A stretch of DNA of 64,000 bases from Glandiceps talaboti (taxonomy: Eukaryota > Hemichordata > Enteropneusta > Spengelidae): positions 23,574,176 to 23,638,175 of the forward strand of contig NC_135550.1 of assembly GCF_964340395.1 (NCBI RefSeq), written 5' to 3'. Below are positions 10,860 through 24,300 of the stretch, piece after piece. Below the pieces are notes generated by a model. That model was not told the origin of the DNA. It made no database searches and was given only the letters and a program-made list of their open reading frames with translations. How positions within the stretch are numbered: the stretch's first letter is position 1; each line of letters starts with the position of its first letter. Position numbers and translations under genes: made by a program.

Positions 10860-12380
10860 GCTGTTGTTTATTTCTTGTACACCAAAATTAAGCCTGGCCT
10901 TCCCTGTGCTGTTATGTGCAAGATAATATGATTTTGACATATGACTAGGGAGTCAAGGTCACATAAATTCAACAGATTTCTCAACTGTGATAATGTTCTT
11001 GTTGTAGATACCTGTATCAAGTTAAGTGTAACTAATCTCAACATGAATGACAAATTGTGTATTTTTGATAAAAATGGCTACCATTCAGCAAAATCTAACA
11101 TAGTCACAAAACAAAGTGACACACATGTCCCATATTTAACATTCCATAAATGTTTGAAAGAAATTCACTTGTTCAATATATTTTTGTTGCAATCTATGAT
11201 ATGTAACAAGACAACACAATCCCCTTTTAACTTCATTTCTGTGAGTCTGATGAGACGTTTTTTTTTAAGGAGAGGGATTTTCGCATTGAAATGTATATTA
11301 AGTACTTGACATTGACGATGCAGTACATTACAATCACAAATAATGGCAATATCTGAATTTCTGAATCAGAAAGCAAAAGATTTCAATCATCGCACTGACA
11401 TCATTATCTGAATTTAAAATGAAAGATCGTTGGAAAGCCAGCCAACTGGTACTTTAAAAACATTTAGCTCAGCATATTGAGTTTCCAAGATGTCTTTAAT
11501 CGACAACAAACATGTCCAGACTAGCTACAAAATGGCATCAGAGAAAGCTAATTGGAAAGAGTGTAATTATATAGACTCTAAACCACTGAAGTCTAGTTGC
11601 ACTATTCACAATCATCAAGTCAGTAAACATACTAGCTGACAGGTAGAGACACTATGTAGTTGACAAAAATTCACAGCAACAGACAGTATGAAAGTAATTT
11701 GCATACCAATCAACATACAACACCGTTGTGACCAAGAAATCCAGTACACATGTCATTTTCTCTATGGTCTATGTCATTTTTTACCATTCAGTTTTTCACA
11801 AGTCAATTTGTATTCCACCATCTTGTCAAAAGCTGACACATTCAGCTGAAAGCACATTAAATGTTTATACCCGACTACATGTCTACATATACTGGCTTCT
11901 CTCTTGAAAGCAAATATGTTCTAGCAGTGAGGAAGGTACACCTAAAGTTGTTACTGACCAATTTTTAATAACAAAATTTACAAGATGCAAATATGTATTT
12001 AGTACTGTTAAAACACATTCTCCATTTGAGAGAATATTAATCTACACACACAAAGTATGTTCCGTAAAATTATTTGGACAATAAATATTAACAGTTTTTA
12101 CTGTATTTTATAATTATTAATATTTGTCACCATGAGCTTCATATAAATACAGGTTCTAATTGTGCAATAAAGATGTCGGTGAATACTTGAGCATTTGCAT
12201 TCTACATCTTTACGTTGTCACACATAGAGAAAAGGATCTCAAAAATCAGACCTTTACTCCTTAATAGTACTCGTATACATGGGTAGGCTAAGTTACATAT
12301 TGTTATTTGAAATTTGTTGCCAAAATGAAAGTCAAGCAGTCATCAAAAAGAAAAGTTTTCAAACAATTTAGTTTCTTTCT
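10860..12380. other. Gene-free, no structure recognised
   Basis: Low-complexity A/T-rich sequence. The 122-codon plus-strand frame at 10941 has no recognisable domain and no splice or poly(A) context that convinces me. Confidence 0.4.
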
Positions 12381-12383
12381 CCT

Positions 12384-15300
12384 TTTTTAGCTCCGCAGCA
12401 AAAGCTGAAAGCATAGCTTTAGGTATAGGTGAGTATAGGTGAATCATTGGTGTCCGTCAACTTTTTATATTTTCATCATCTTCTCCGAAAGTGAGTCAGA
12501 ATACTTCGATATTTGGTGTGCATGTTCCCTGGGGGGAGGCTATTCAGATTTGTGATTTATGATTTTTTTTCAAAAAATGATATTTTCATCATCTCCCCAA
12601 ATACTGCTAGTCAGATTGCTTTGATATCTGGTGTGTTGATGCGCAGAGGGTAGCTTACTCAGATTTGTTAATTTCAAGTCAGCACATCTTCTTTTCTATT
12701 TTTTATGATTTTTTTTTTTTTGTAATTTCACAAAAAATTAATATGTTAATGAGCATTATGACCGACGCCATATTGGAAATCAGTCCATGAGACTTTAAGT
12801 AAACTGCCACTTTTCAAAAGACACTATTGACGTCAAACAAGCAATGTAATATGTGCTATAGTCATAATTCTACGCATTGTGCACCCAAATGACAAGTGTT
12901 TGTTCGAAACAGGGTTGTAAACTTCAAATCCAAATTCTGCACCCCTTCTACATAATCAGCCAGTCCGCAATACCCTCATTTGCATACAATCTAAACTCCA
13001 GATAGCGACCATTACACTTTGAATGCTGCTCACGGGCCTTATTTTTGGGTATTTTCAACTCGCTGTAACTTTCACTAGAGTCCCCATTTTAGATACTGTA
13101 AACGCCTAAACCTGAACTGACATCTCTCTTCTTTCGTGTCATAAAAATAAATTTTGGCATTACATTTAGGAATACCGATTTTCTGACGAATTCGGGACGC
13201 ATACTTGAGGCCCTGAAATTTTCGCTCATAGTTTCCTCAATATGGACCGGAAAGTTTACAAATTTCACATAAAGGTGGATTTTTATGTGTTTTAAATAAC
13301 CATGGCAAGTAAATTTAGTAGGATCGTTGTGTAACGGTCTGTTCAAGAATTTTCGGTAGAAAACGACTGATTTGACCCGGAAGTTGAAGCTGGCCTCGTT
13401 TGACCGGGCGATTTTCCACAGCAAGCAGCTAGGAGTTCTTGGTACTCACTAAAATCACACTTCAGACCCACTATAAAAGTTTGATGTTTTCAGATAACAT
13501 GTAACTTGTGATTAATTCTATATTGTCGTGCAATTTGGAGTGACAGTGAACTAGAATGAAGACAACTCGCGTAAGCAAGGCAAGGCATGCCTAGGCCATA
13601 GGCGTTCGGCGAAGAGCAGTACGTACAGTGAATCGACCAAACTTTGTTTATTGGCCGACAGTTTACACAGATAACACAGATAACTAGTGATGTAAACGAC
13701 ATGAACAAAGTCAACAACATTCAACTTGTACTAGTTGTGGTAGATATATATAGGGAAGAAATGTATTAATCGCCATCTTAGTTTCCGTACGGCGACAATC
13801 TCAAGTACCCGGAAGAGAGTCATTCTCAGCCATACGTTACAGTGGTAACACTCGTTCATGTTCGGTTACCTTTCACAAAGAAAACACAACGAAATGGTTG
13901 AAATGATCTTTTTTTTTATTTCTTTTCATCACAACAACAAAATCTGCGTGATCAAAAGTGTTGTAAACTAAACCAGAAAGAATTATCGGACTGGCTAAAC
14001 TTCCCGATGAACTGGAGTAAGGTCCAAGTCCAAGTCCAAGTAAGCCTTGATAGTACTATAGTACGTGAGAAAATCGTCTCAAACTAGCGATACAACTTTC
14101 AAAATATAACTTGACATGTCTTCATTTGTTAGAGTTATACAATTCAAGACGGGGTTTCACTCGAAAACAACAATTCTGTGAATAATGACACTCTGAACGC
14201 AGCGATTTCTCGGACGATATTACCACTGTAACGTATTGTTGACAACGACTTGCTTCTGGGTTAGTCCCTCGTGCATCCGGGTACCTGGGATTGTCGCCGT
14301 ACGGAAACTAAGAAAGATGGCGATTAATACATACATCGTCTGATATTTTAATTTACAGTGTTTCTTGTGACCGGCGCCTGTCAGCAGATTTACATGTAAA
14401 ACGGGGAAAGATACGCAAAACGTAATGCAAAGTCTAAAGCCAAATTAAAGTTGTAATTATTTTAATTATTTTTACTTGCCAAATATTTGCATTTTGGAAA
14501 TGGCAAGACACGTTCATGTCGTCGACTGTCGGCCAATAAACAAAGTTTGGTTGATTCACAGTCCGCAGTTAGACTGCATGCTCTTGCATAACTTCAACCG
14601 CATGCCTAGGCATGCCTTCCTTATGCAAGTTGTCTTAATTCTGGTTCACTGTCACTCCAAATTGCACGACAATATAGAATTAATCACAAGTTACATGTTA
14701 TCTGAAAACATCACATTTTTATAGTGGGTCTGAAGTGTGATTTTAGTGAGTTCCAAGAACGTCCCGTGTTACTTGCTGTGGAAAATCACCCAGTCAAATG
14801 AGATCAGCTTCAGCTTCTGGTCGAATCAGGATAGAGTATGCAAATAAGGATGTTGCGGACTGGCTGATTATGTAGAAGGGGTGCAGAATTTGGATTTGAA
14901 GTTTACACCCCTGTTTCGAACAAACACTTGTCATTTGGGTGCACAATGCGTAGAATTATGACTATAGCACATATTACATTGCTTGTTTGCCGTCAATAGT
15001 GTCTTTTGAAAAGTAGCAGTTTACTTAAAGGCTCGTGGACTGACTTCCAATATGGCGTCGGTCATAATGCTCATTAACATATTAATTTTTTGTGAAATTA
15101 CAAAAAAAAAAAATCATAAAAAATAGAAGAGAAGATGTGCTGACTTGAAATTAACAAACCTGAGTAAGCTACCCCCTGCGCATCAACACACCAGATATCA
15201 AAGCAATCTAACAAGAAGTTTTCACGGAGATGATGAAAATGACATTTTATGAAAAAAATCATAAAAAATTGAAAATGGCACAGATCAACTTGGCATGAAC

Positions 15301-15473
15301 AAATCTGAATAGCCTCCCCCCAGGGAACATGCACACCAAATATCTAAGAATTCTGACTGTCACTTTCGGAGAAAATAATGAAAATATAAAAGTTTGACGG
15401 ACACCTATACTCTATACAACCTATACCTAAAGCTATGCTTTCAGCTTTCGCTGACAGCGGAGCTAATAAAAAA
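12384..15473. mobile_element. 3.1-kb imperfect palindrome (large fold-back element)
   Basis: The two halves are reverse complements over most of their length. The outer ends match: ttagctccgc near 12388 and gcggagctaa near 15457. Paired blocks are about 12388-13000 with 14860-15466, 13375-13500 with 14720-14830, 13500-13640 with 14500-14720, and 13765-13855 with 14225-14325. Identity looks about 90% in the outer block. The left arm has about 370 bases (13005-13375) missing from the right; the right arm has about 160 bases (14340-14500) without a partner. A unique spacer of about 350 bases lies at 13870-14215. No transposase-like ORF is present; the 75-110-codon frames are arm artefacts. A fold-back transposon or an inverted duplication are the alternatives. 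Confidence 0.85.
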
Positions 15474-16389
15474 TTCAAACTTTTGAGAGAAAAGTACTGT
15501 TTCATGTGATAGACTTAATATATATAGTACATGTGTGTATATGAGGCCAGACACATTCACCATCACTATACAAGAAAAGCATTCAATAAGAGAAATTTAG
15601 CCTTCATATGACCCCTGAGCTGTTCCCAAGACTGTAACCAACAGCATTTCTACACATCTTCTATTAAGATCTTAACTTTTTACATTAATGATAAGTTCTA
15701 CATTAAAATACGAAAGACTTGGTCAAATATTGGTGAAGCCCATGTTTATGGAAACCGATTTTCCTAACTATACACGACACAAATGGACACATATTACACA
15801 ACGACAAATGCTTTTCAAGTTATCATAGTATTAAATACCATCACACAGAAGACATTCTTTACACAAAATGATTCCACTATATTCTACATTATTACAATAC
15901 AGTATATGATTTATACTGTTTATATGTATAAATAAAAGAGTAATTCTAGACATTAGACAATGTGTATATAAACCTTGCTGTGTGTCATCAAACCCAGATT
16001 GAATTTCTTGTCATCTTGCCACAGCAATGCATGTTTACATGATTCAATACTTTTACAGTGCTTGAAGTTAAAACATTCAATTAGCCATTATAATCCTCAA
16101 TTTTTTCATTAATTCAATTCCACCAGTACACTGAAATTATTCCCCGATATATTTCCTCATTCAGTTAAAAAATACCTGTGAAAAAGTAGGCAGGTCACTA
16201 CTAAATAATAGGAAAATATAACATTACCAGCAAATCTAATCAATTTGAAAGTTGTTGAGCACTCAATGTATTTTACTCCTATTTGTACCAATTCTTTGAT
16301 TTCTTCATGTGGCAAACAAATGAACAGGAAACCTAAATATTTTAGTTCCGATTCATAGCTGTGGGCCCACACTGTTTTAGCCTATTTGT

Positions 16390-17456
16390 AGTCTTGAAGG
16401 AGGGCTGCAGCTACTACTGTTTTAGTGATCCTTACTTGATATTGGTGGACGAGTGAAATCCATAAAATCACCAGATTTAAACTGAATTAGTAAAGGGAAT
16501 CACTAATTATGCAAATAACTCATTAAACTAAAAAAAACTATGGTAACAGGCTTTGTTTTTGGACAAGCTCGCTTTCTTAGGTTAATGTATGTGCCAAATT
16601 ATACAGAATTTGAAGAGTGCATGATACTGCTTAATTACTGAATATCATTCATTATTCAAAATACTCATTAAAGGTAAAAGTTGTAGGAACAAACTTCATA
16701 GGACAGGTGCATATTATTATGGTTGATATATGTACCACATTATACGAAATTTGAAGCTTGCATTTTTAAAATACAACCTAGTTACCTAAAATCATTAATT
16801 ATGCAAATTTGTCATTAAAACTGACTGTAAGCTATATCAAATATTTTATAGGACATATCCGCTTTGTTATGGTTAACGTATGTACTAAATTGTATTGAAA
16901 TTGAAGTATGCAGTCTTAAGATGCAGCCTAATTACCGAAAATGATTAATTATGCAAATTATTCATTAACACTGAACGGTACATCAACAAGCTTTACAGGA
17001 CATATGCGATTATTATGGTTGACGTGTGTAATGAATTATATTGAAACTGAAGTATGCATTCTTAAGATATAGCCTAATTACCAAAAATGATTAATTATGC
17101 AAATTATTTGTTAACGCTGTAAGGTACATCAACAAATTTTATAGGACAAATGTATGTTGTCATGTTTAACGGATATACTAAATTATATTGAAATTGAAAT
17201 ATGCAGTCTTAAGATACTGCGTAATTAGTTTATTTCATTAATATGCAAATTTCTCTAATTAAACATTAACAGATCTGGCTCAAAACCTAATCAGGTCTAG
17301 CCATTACCCTAAAGATTAATATATATTCCAAATTTCATTACAATTGAGCCAGCCGATTTTTAGAAAATGATGACACACAGACAGACAGACAGACGGACAG
17401 ACAGACACACAGACATACATTCCCCTTTTAATACCTCCCGTACCCTTACGGGAGGT
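16390..17456 (-). mobile_element. Element with internal tandem repeats, inverted copy (left)
   Basis: Read on the minus strand, it starts with a 10-bp perfect hairpin (acctcccgta, loop, tacgggaggt at 17433-17456). It continues with a CTGT/CAGA-rich stretch and an 'attgagccagcc' motif, then several diverged units of about 130-170 bp, each carrying 'attaattatgcaaat'. This layout resembles the pearl elements of bivalves and DINE/Helentron-type non-autonomous elements; that assignment is by style only. Confidence 0.6.
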
Positions 17457-17560
17457 AAAAATGTCAGCAAGGATTGCTAAAATATTATTAGTCGTAGCTA
17501 CAGGTAGGCTAACTTTGCTTTGCTGAATAAATGAAAACATTGAGAATTATGTGTATTTTT

Positions 17561-18500
17561 TACCTCCCGCAAGGGAAGGTATTGAAATGGCAATGTCTGT
17601 CTGTGTGTCCGTCTGTGTGTGTGTCTGTCTGTGTGATCATTTTCTTTAAAATGGCTGGCTCAATTATAATGAAATTTGCTACACATCTTCCATGTGCTAA
17701 TGGCAAGAACTGATTACATTTTGTAAACATCCAATGAACATTAATTAGTTATTTGCATAATTAATGGTTTTGAGTAATTAGGCTATATCTTTGGAATGCA
17801 TACTTCAAACTCAATGACAGCTTTAATGACAGCTTAAAGTGTTATGAACAATTTGCATAATTAATAAATTTCGGTAATTAGGCTATATCTTAAAAATGCA
17901 TGCTTCAATTTCAATATAATTTAGTACATAAGTTAACCATAACTAAGTACATATGTCCTATAAAGTTTGTAGATGTAGATTGCAGTTTTAATGAATAATT
18001 TGCATAATTAATGACGTTTGGTAATTCCACCTTTTCTTAAGAATGCAAGCATCAAATTTCATAGAATTTGGTGCATATACCAACCATAACAATGCACACA
18101 AGTCTGTTGACATAGCCTTTACTTTCAATGAGTAATTCGATAAATTAATGATCTTCATTAATTAAGCTATATCTTTGAAATGCACATTTCAAATTCCATA
18201 TAATTTGGCAAATACATTAACCATGACAAAGTGCACATCCTCTAAAGCCTGTTGATATAGTTTTTAATTTTATGATTAATCTATATGGTTAATTTGCATA
18301 ATCAATGTTTTTTTAAAATAATGAGGCAATATGTTAACTGTGCAAGCTTCGGATTTCATTTAGTTTCATATAATTAATTTTCCAATCAAGTGGTACATCA
18401 TGTATAATTATAGCTAATGTTTAGAATTTTGTATTCCAACAATGAGTGTGGGCCCAAAAATCTATGATTTTGCCCTTATGGGAGGTATTCAGTCCCTCTT
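17561..18500 (+). mobile_element. Element with internal tandem repeats, direct copy (right)
   Basis: It starts with tacctcccgcaagggaaggt, an imperfect version of the hairpin at 17433. Next come a TGTCTGTC-rich stretch, 'aaatggctggctcaat', and four to five diverged units of about 130-170 bp with 'tttgcataattaat' and 'ggtaattaggctatatct'. It ends near gcccttatgggaggtatt at 18472-18489. It is head-to-head with the copy at 16390-17456 across about 100 bases. The short Cys/Val/Ser-rich frames over the TGTC stretch are artefacts. Confidence 0.6.
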
Positions 18501-20160
18501 ATCAACAAATGTACATTGAATTATAATATCAGTTTCACCTCTTTCTATTAAATCGGCTTGTCATCAAAATGCATTCATATCCTAAACATTGTGTTTTAAT
18601 CATGTATTTCCAATTAATTGTATTACCCATGAATGCATGGACCTCCAGCATACAAGCCTTCAGTAACAAATGCACAACATGTGGGCATAATTCTCAAGGA
18701 TATCACTGGCTTGAAACATAGTGAATGAAATCTCAATTTTTGAGATAGTTTCAATGATGTTGAAATAAGCCATGAATGTACATTACATGTCTTTATGGAC
18801 CAAATACCAGTGAGATTACTCTATTGCACTGTATGGATGAAATCTTTTAGTTTCATTATCAACAGAATCTGCCAGACAAATGAAAGTATTTACAATGTAA
18901 TATTCAAAAGGAAATCTTATAGTAGAGACATCAATGATAGCCTTATATCCAGGCAACAACATACAGAAACATGATTATTTATTATAAAGGATTATTATAA
19001 ACATCAAAGTGGTCCTCCGTTTTTTGTCTATGCCAACACTGAATTTTGTCTTTGCATGTGAGAAGTATATGTAGCAACAAAACACACTCAGTAACCTATG
19101 GAATCTGCCACCTCACACAAATGGGTCAGCCTCCACCTAACATATGGCAAATTACCCATCTGATGATCTCTGACATATAGGCATGACCCTTGTAGCCTAT
19201 GACATACTTATACAAAAGTACTAACAATGCAGTTACGATAGTTTATGTGTGACAATAAATAAGAGTCTCCTGTTTGGCTATCCTTATTTTATCCTATTTT
19301 GGGATGTTAATACGGAACAAGACAGATATCAAAAGTAGCGAACTTAATACTTCTTGATCAGAGAAGACGACTGCTATATAATGAAGTCTATGAATAATGT
19401 ATGAAATGTTCACAACCATGTGTAGAGAATTCACTCCACACCACATATTACGTGACATAATTTATCTCTCCTAACGCCCATATAGCTGAGTTTTAAAATG
19501 TACTTAATACCACACCATGTACCATGCAAATCATAAATAAACCATCTTGTTTCATTTTTTGAATGAGTTTGTGTTTGAAAACCAAACTAAAGCAGTTATA
19601 TGACTTATGAAGAGTAGTAATATTAATAACATCTCAAAAGACATCACTTGAATTAAATTTTACAAAACCTAAAGTTGAGCTATTTTCTTGGTGAAATCTC
19701 TATATTAACTGGCACATGGATATAAATTACGACTACACTAGGTAATAAAAGTTTAAACCATTTCATGGTATTTAACTCACTGAATTGTAAATCTCAGTAC
19801 TGGGTACTTTCTTGGACTACACAGTAACATCAACCTATCCAGTCAATGCTTATAATCTCTCATACTGACTTTGATCTAAAACCGTAATTACTTGAAAGAA
19901 AAAGTTATTGCTTGAAAAGTCTACTTTCATTCATTCACTCACGACTGTGAAATTATTTATTGTCAAGTCTTTCAATTAAACAGTTATGTTCTGTTTTGCT
20001 TGGCCTTCATTTTCAGTGCTTCCATATGAATATAGAAATCTATGTATCTCATGGAGGAATTTCATGGGGGGGGGGATTGTATTTCCCAACAAGTCTTTCT
20101 AGAAGACTTCCTGGCCCCCTCCCCTTTAAAGCATTTCATACATTTCTGTATGACTGTAAT
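18500..20160. other. Gene-free; possible distal 3' region of the receptor gene
   Basis: No ORF or repeat recognised. On the minus strand an AATAAA lies at 19961-19956, about 1.1 kb beyond the receptor stop codon, and could be its poly(A) signal, but the A/T-rich context gives such hexamers by chance. Confidence 0.3.
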
Positions 20161-20189
20161 GGACGCCAATAACTTTTTCACAAAAAGAT

Positions 20190-20960
20190 TTTGCCCAAGA
20201 GGTCAAGGTCAAATATAGAGATATCAGCAGAAATGACATATCTAATAATTTAGGGACAGACACTTTAATAACTGCCTGTTTTCATTTTTAATGAGCAACT
20301 GTGCAAATGGTGGATTTTTTACACCAAATGTGGCCACCATTCAGTGAAACTGATATAAGTTAATATAAGCAGCAACATGATGAATGTGTGCAGGTTCCTT
20401 GTTTTGTATCATCGTTAGACAAAATTTGAAAGAAACTGGTCACAATGGTACAATGCAAACAGTAGCTTGATTTTGGTAATTGACCCTGACGGTTAAGGTC
20501 AGTACATGTAAAAATTGTATGAGCATTTTTGTACTGTACTTCCCTTGTTCCGCGCACTTGATTACCACAAATTGTCTGAGATATGCGAGAAATGGCTTGA
20601 CTTTGTTAATTGACCTTTGAAGGACATGGTCAAAGTTTTAAAGAAAGATTGCACCTGATAATATGGGGTAGACACTTGAATGGAGTCTCTTTGTATTACA
20701 GTTATGTAGTACAGTAATTTTTTACTACAAAGATGATTGCCATTTGGTCAAATTGCTCCAAATTTGATAATTTTATGAAACAAAGTGAGGTTCATATGCA
20801 TATAAACTTCTAGGTCAGGTTAGAATGACACCGGCCACTGCATGTCAGATATGGCAGTGTTTATATAGATATGATGGACAAGATGCACCACATTGTTATG
20901 GCCCACCACTTGGGGAACTAAAAAGGACACTAGTGAAAAATTGGTCATTTAATAAATATG
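20190..20960. repeat. AGGTCA-containing diverged tandem repeat, block 1
   Basis: Units of roughly 250 bp each contain 'ttgataattgacc', a 'aaggtcaaggtca'-type motif, 'gacacttgaatggagtct' and 'atggctgccattcagt'. A DR0 pair of AGGTCA half-sites lies at 20200-20211. The block ends near 20900 with 'cccaccacttggggaactaaa', the usual tail of this family (compare 25410 and 52670). It lies just beyond the receptor stop codon, probably in or past its 3' UTR. Confidence 0.6.
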
Positions 20961-21095
20961 ATTTGGAAATAAATTATTTCACAGTACAACTCGCAGTCAG
21001 AAAAAGTCCTAGCTGAGTAGGAACATCAACCAAATGATTAGCAATGTACAGACTCGCAAAAGGTGTGGGAGGAGGGAATAGACCTCTGGGTAACT

Positions 21096-21382
21096 TTATG
21101 AAGAGCTGTCTGTTGATCCAATGCTATTACACATTAAGCCTTCATCCATATTGAATATTTCAGCTATGAGGGGAAATATTTTCTCATGATCTGGCAGTTT
21201 CAATTCATTGAGATCAATAATGTGACTCTGAACTAGTTCTCGCACCTCTGCCAACTTTACAATTAGCTTTGCAAAGAGCACTTTGTCATTTGGATGGTTG
21301 ACTTTGGTACTGGCTTGTAGAGCCATGAGAATGTTCTGCTGCAGCTCCTCTACGGTCTCTGGTTGCTGAAGTTCAGGTCGAT
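21096..21382 (-). CDS. Receptor exon 4: helices 9-12 and AF-2, with stop codon
   Basis: The acceptor is ...ttattttcag|ATCGACC; in phase 1 it forms D427-RPELQQPE. It codes the end of the ligand-binding domain: H9, H10 (VLFAKLIVKLAEVREL) and H12 with PLIAEIFNMDE, which fits the AF-2 pattern of two hydrophobics, x, E, two hydrophobics. A short polar tail ends in DSSS and TAA at 21098-21096. Charged AF-2 residues are intact, so ligand-dependent coactivator binding is plausible. Confidence 0.92.
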
Positions 21383-24300
21383 CTGAAAATAATAGGATAG
21401 AAAGATTACAAGTCTTTGTGGTAGACACTGTCAGTTCTCCTCAAATATATTACTTCTATGTGACTGAATGGTGACAAGATTTAAAAGAAATTCGTGGTGA
21501 CAAATAAATACTCAAAAGTGTCTGTGATATGTAGAAAATGCCTGGATTTTGATAATTGACCTCAAAGGTCAAAGCCAAGTTCAAAGGTCAAGGTATTAAA
21601 AGAAAGTTTACATCTGGATAGACACTTGAATGGACTCCATGTGTTAAATGTTTTGAGTTATGCAGTAAATCATGATTGTTCACTACAAATATGGCTACCA
21701 TACAGTTAAAAGTTATGTGAAAACCTAAAGTAACGCATGTATTATATCTTTCTTTTCTTCTCTTTTTCTGCATTACCTTTCAACATGATTTTAAAAGAAA
21801 CTGGCCACACATAAATGTAACGACTGCCAGTGTAAATTTTGATAGACCTTAATAGTTACAACAAACAGGCTAGAAATGTTCTCAAGAACCTGAGTAAAGA
21901 AAAATTGAAGGTGTATATTAAAGAAAATCAAAGACAAGAGATGGTTAATTCATGCAAAAATCCTCATGGTTCCTGGAATGTTATTAAGAAACTACCTACG
22001 TGGTGCCTCAAGTGGGCAATTAATTGTTGACATCACACCTTCAAAATTGGTTAAGTATTTCAAATCCTTGCTAAATATTGGGGGACATGATGCTGATCAA
22101 ACTATTAAACTTTATGGTAGGAATTCACAGGAAAATAGAGTTGCACAATGAACATTGTCAAGCAGTGAGGGCAATGTTCAAAAGGACAATAGAGTTGCAT
22201 GATGCACACTGTCAAGCATACGAGGGCAATGTTCCAACAGCTGCCGATGATATTATTTCAATTTTAGAAGCTTATCAAACTATCAATGGTTTCCATTATA
22301 AAAAGGCTCCAGGGCCAGAGGGTTTGTTACCGAAATTTTCAAACGTACCACTGACATTAATTATCCTTTTCTTTTGTCAACTTTTCATCTCAATTCTTAC
22401 TACTGGGTACATGTATTATCCTAAATCGTGGAGCGGAGTATTTTTTCCCCTGCACAAGAGAGTTTATGTACACGATGTCAACAATTACAGAGGAATCTCG
22501 CTTTTATCAGTGCGTAATAAGATTTTCATGAAGATTTTGAATCAAAGATTAGTACATTGGGCTACAGAAAATAATGTTATTGCAGAAGCACAAGCTGGTT
22601 TCCTGAAAGGATACTGCACTATTGATAAGAAAACCATATTTGTTTGCAGTCTTTGGAACAGACATATTTAACTGGAAGAAGGGGATGACTGTATTTAAAT
22701 TTTATTGACTTTTTGATAGAGTTAACCATGATTTGTTCTGGCATAGATTGATTTTGTGTGGTATTCATGGCAATATTTTGAAAATATTAAGAGCAATGTA
22801 CTCACAGCTTGAAGCCTGTGTGCAATGTAAAGAAGATTTTGTATGGATAATGAACAGACAACTGGTATTTATGTAGATGAAGAGTTTCCATCAATTAGCT
22901 TCCTAATGTACTGTATACTGATTACTTTGCCATTGTAGCAGACTTACCAATTACTTTACAATGTAAAAAAAAATCAACTTGTAAAGTTTTGTAATCAGTG
23001 GAAATGGAAATCAACCTTTCAAAATCAAAGATTATTGTATTTCGAAATGGGGGTTATCTGAGAAATTACGAGAATTGGTTTTTTGATGGAAAACAAATTG
23101 ATGCTGTAAAACATTACAATTATCTTGGCATGTCAATTTCTTCTAGACTTTCTTGGTCACCTGCAAAACACAATTTAGTTGCTAATGGACTGAAAGCAGT
23201 ACAAATTGCTATTAGGAGTTTGGGTGGAATGTCTGTTGAAAATGCATTTAAGATTTTTGATGCACCCATAATATCCACTGTTCGCTATGGAAGTGAAGTC
23301 TGAGGTATGAATATTTAGATAATACTGAACATGTATAAGTTTTGTAGATTTTTAACAGGTGTTAATAGTAGTGTATTAAATTACCCACACAGTTCTTGGT
23401 GAATGCAGTAGACTTCCATTATGTTAAGTGTATTTCATTATCATAGCGACTGAAATTAATAAGTATGGAAAATAACAGATATCCAAAGGAGTGCTATGCT
23501 ATGCTAAGATGATTAGATGAGGCAGGCAGGGTTACATGGGCTACTCATAATATCAAGAATTTGCTTTTTAGATATGGTTTTGGAATAGCATGGTTGGAAC
23601 AACAAGTTGGGAACCCTGTAGTTCTTTTACACAGAGAATCAATGATTGTTTTTGTCAAGAATGGCACAATGGCATTATTTAAATTATAGTCTTAAGACGG
23701 TTCTGGCAAATTTCCATTGCTTAATTAAATCATATACTAAGTATTGAAACTGGTCGTCATCTTAACTTTCGATCAATCAGATAATTTGTGTATATTGTAA
23801 GAATACAACAGATATAAACATTGTAGAAAATGAATTTCACTTTCTATTTGTATGTCCTCTATGAAATAATATTAGAGATGAGTTCTTTCCATCACTGAGA
23901 ACACATACATATGAACATAAGCTGTCCTCTATATAATGATATTAGAGATGAATTCTTTCCATCACTGAGAACACATACATATGAACATAAACTGTCCTCT
24001 ATATAATGATATTAGAGATGAATTCTTTCCATCACTGAGAACACATACATATGAACATAAACTGTCCTCTATATAATGATATTAGAGATGAATTCTTTCC
24101 ATCACTGAGAACACATACATATGAACATAAGTGGAGTCATGATTGGTGAGTGGTTAGCGTGACCGGCTTGGAATCTACAGGTTGCAGGTTCGAGCCCTGT
24201 CGATGCCTGCTGTTTGTTTCTGAGTGGCTAAAGTCCTTGGGAAAGATTTGAACCACGACTGTGCCTCAGTCAACCCAGCTGTATAATTGGGGACCTGGTA

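Noticed and set aside
13089-15334. Several 75-110-codon ORFs in the large palindrome
   Set aside because: No similarity to a transposase that I can see, and the frames are not conserved between the two arms.
24131-24210. Functional tRNA gene at the SINE head
   Set aside because: Good B box, but the 3' side continues into a SINE body and no acceptor stem forms.
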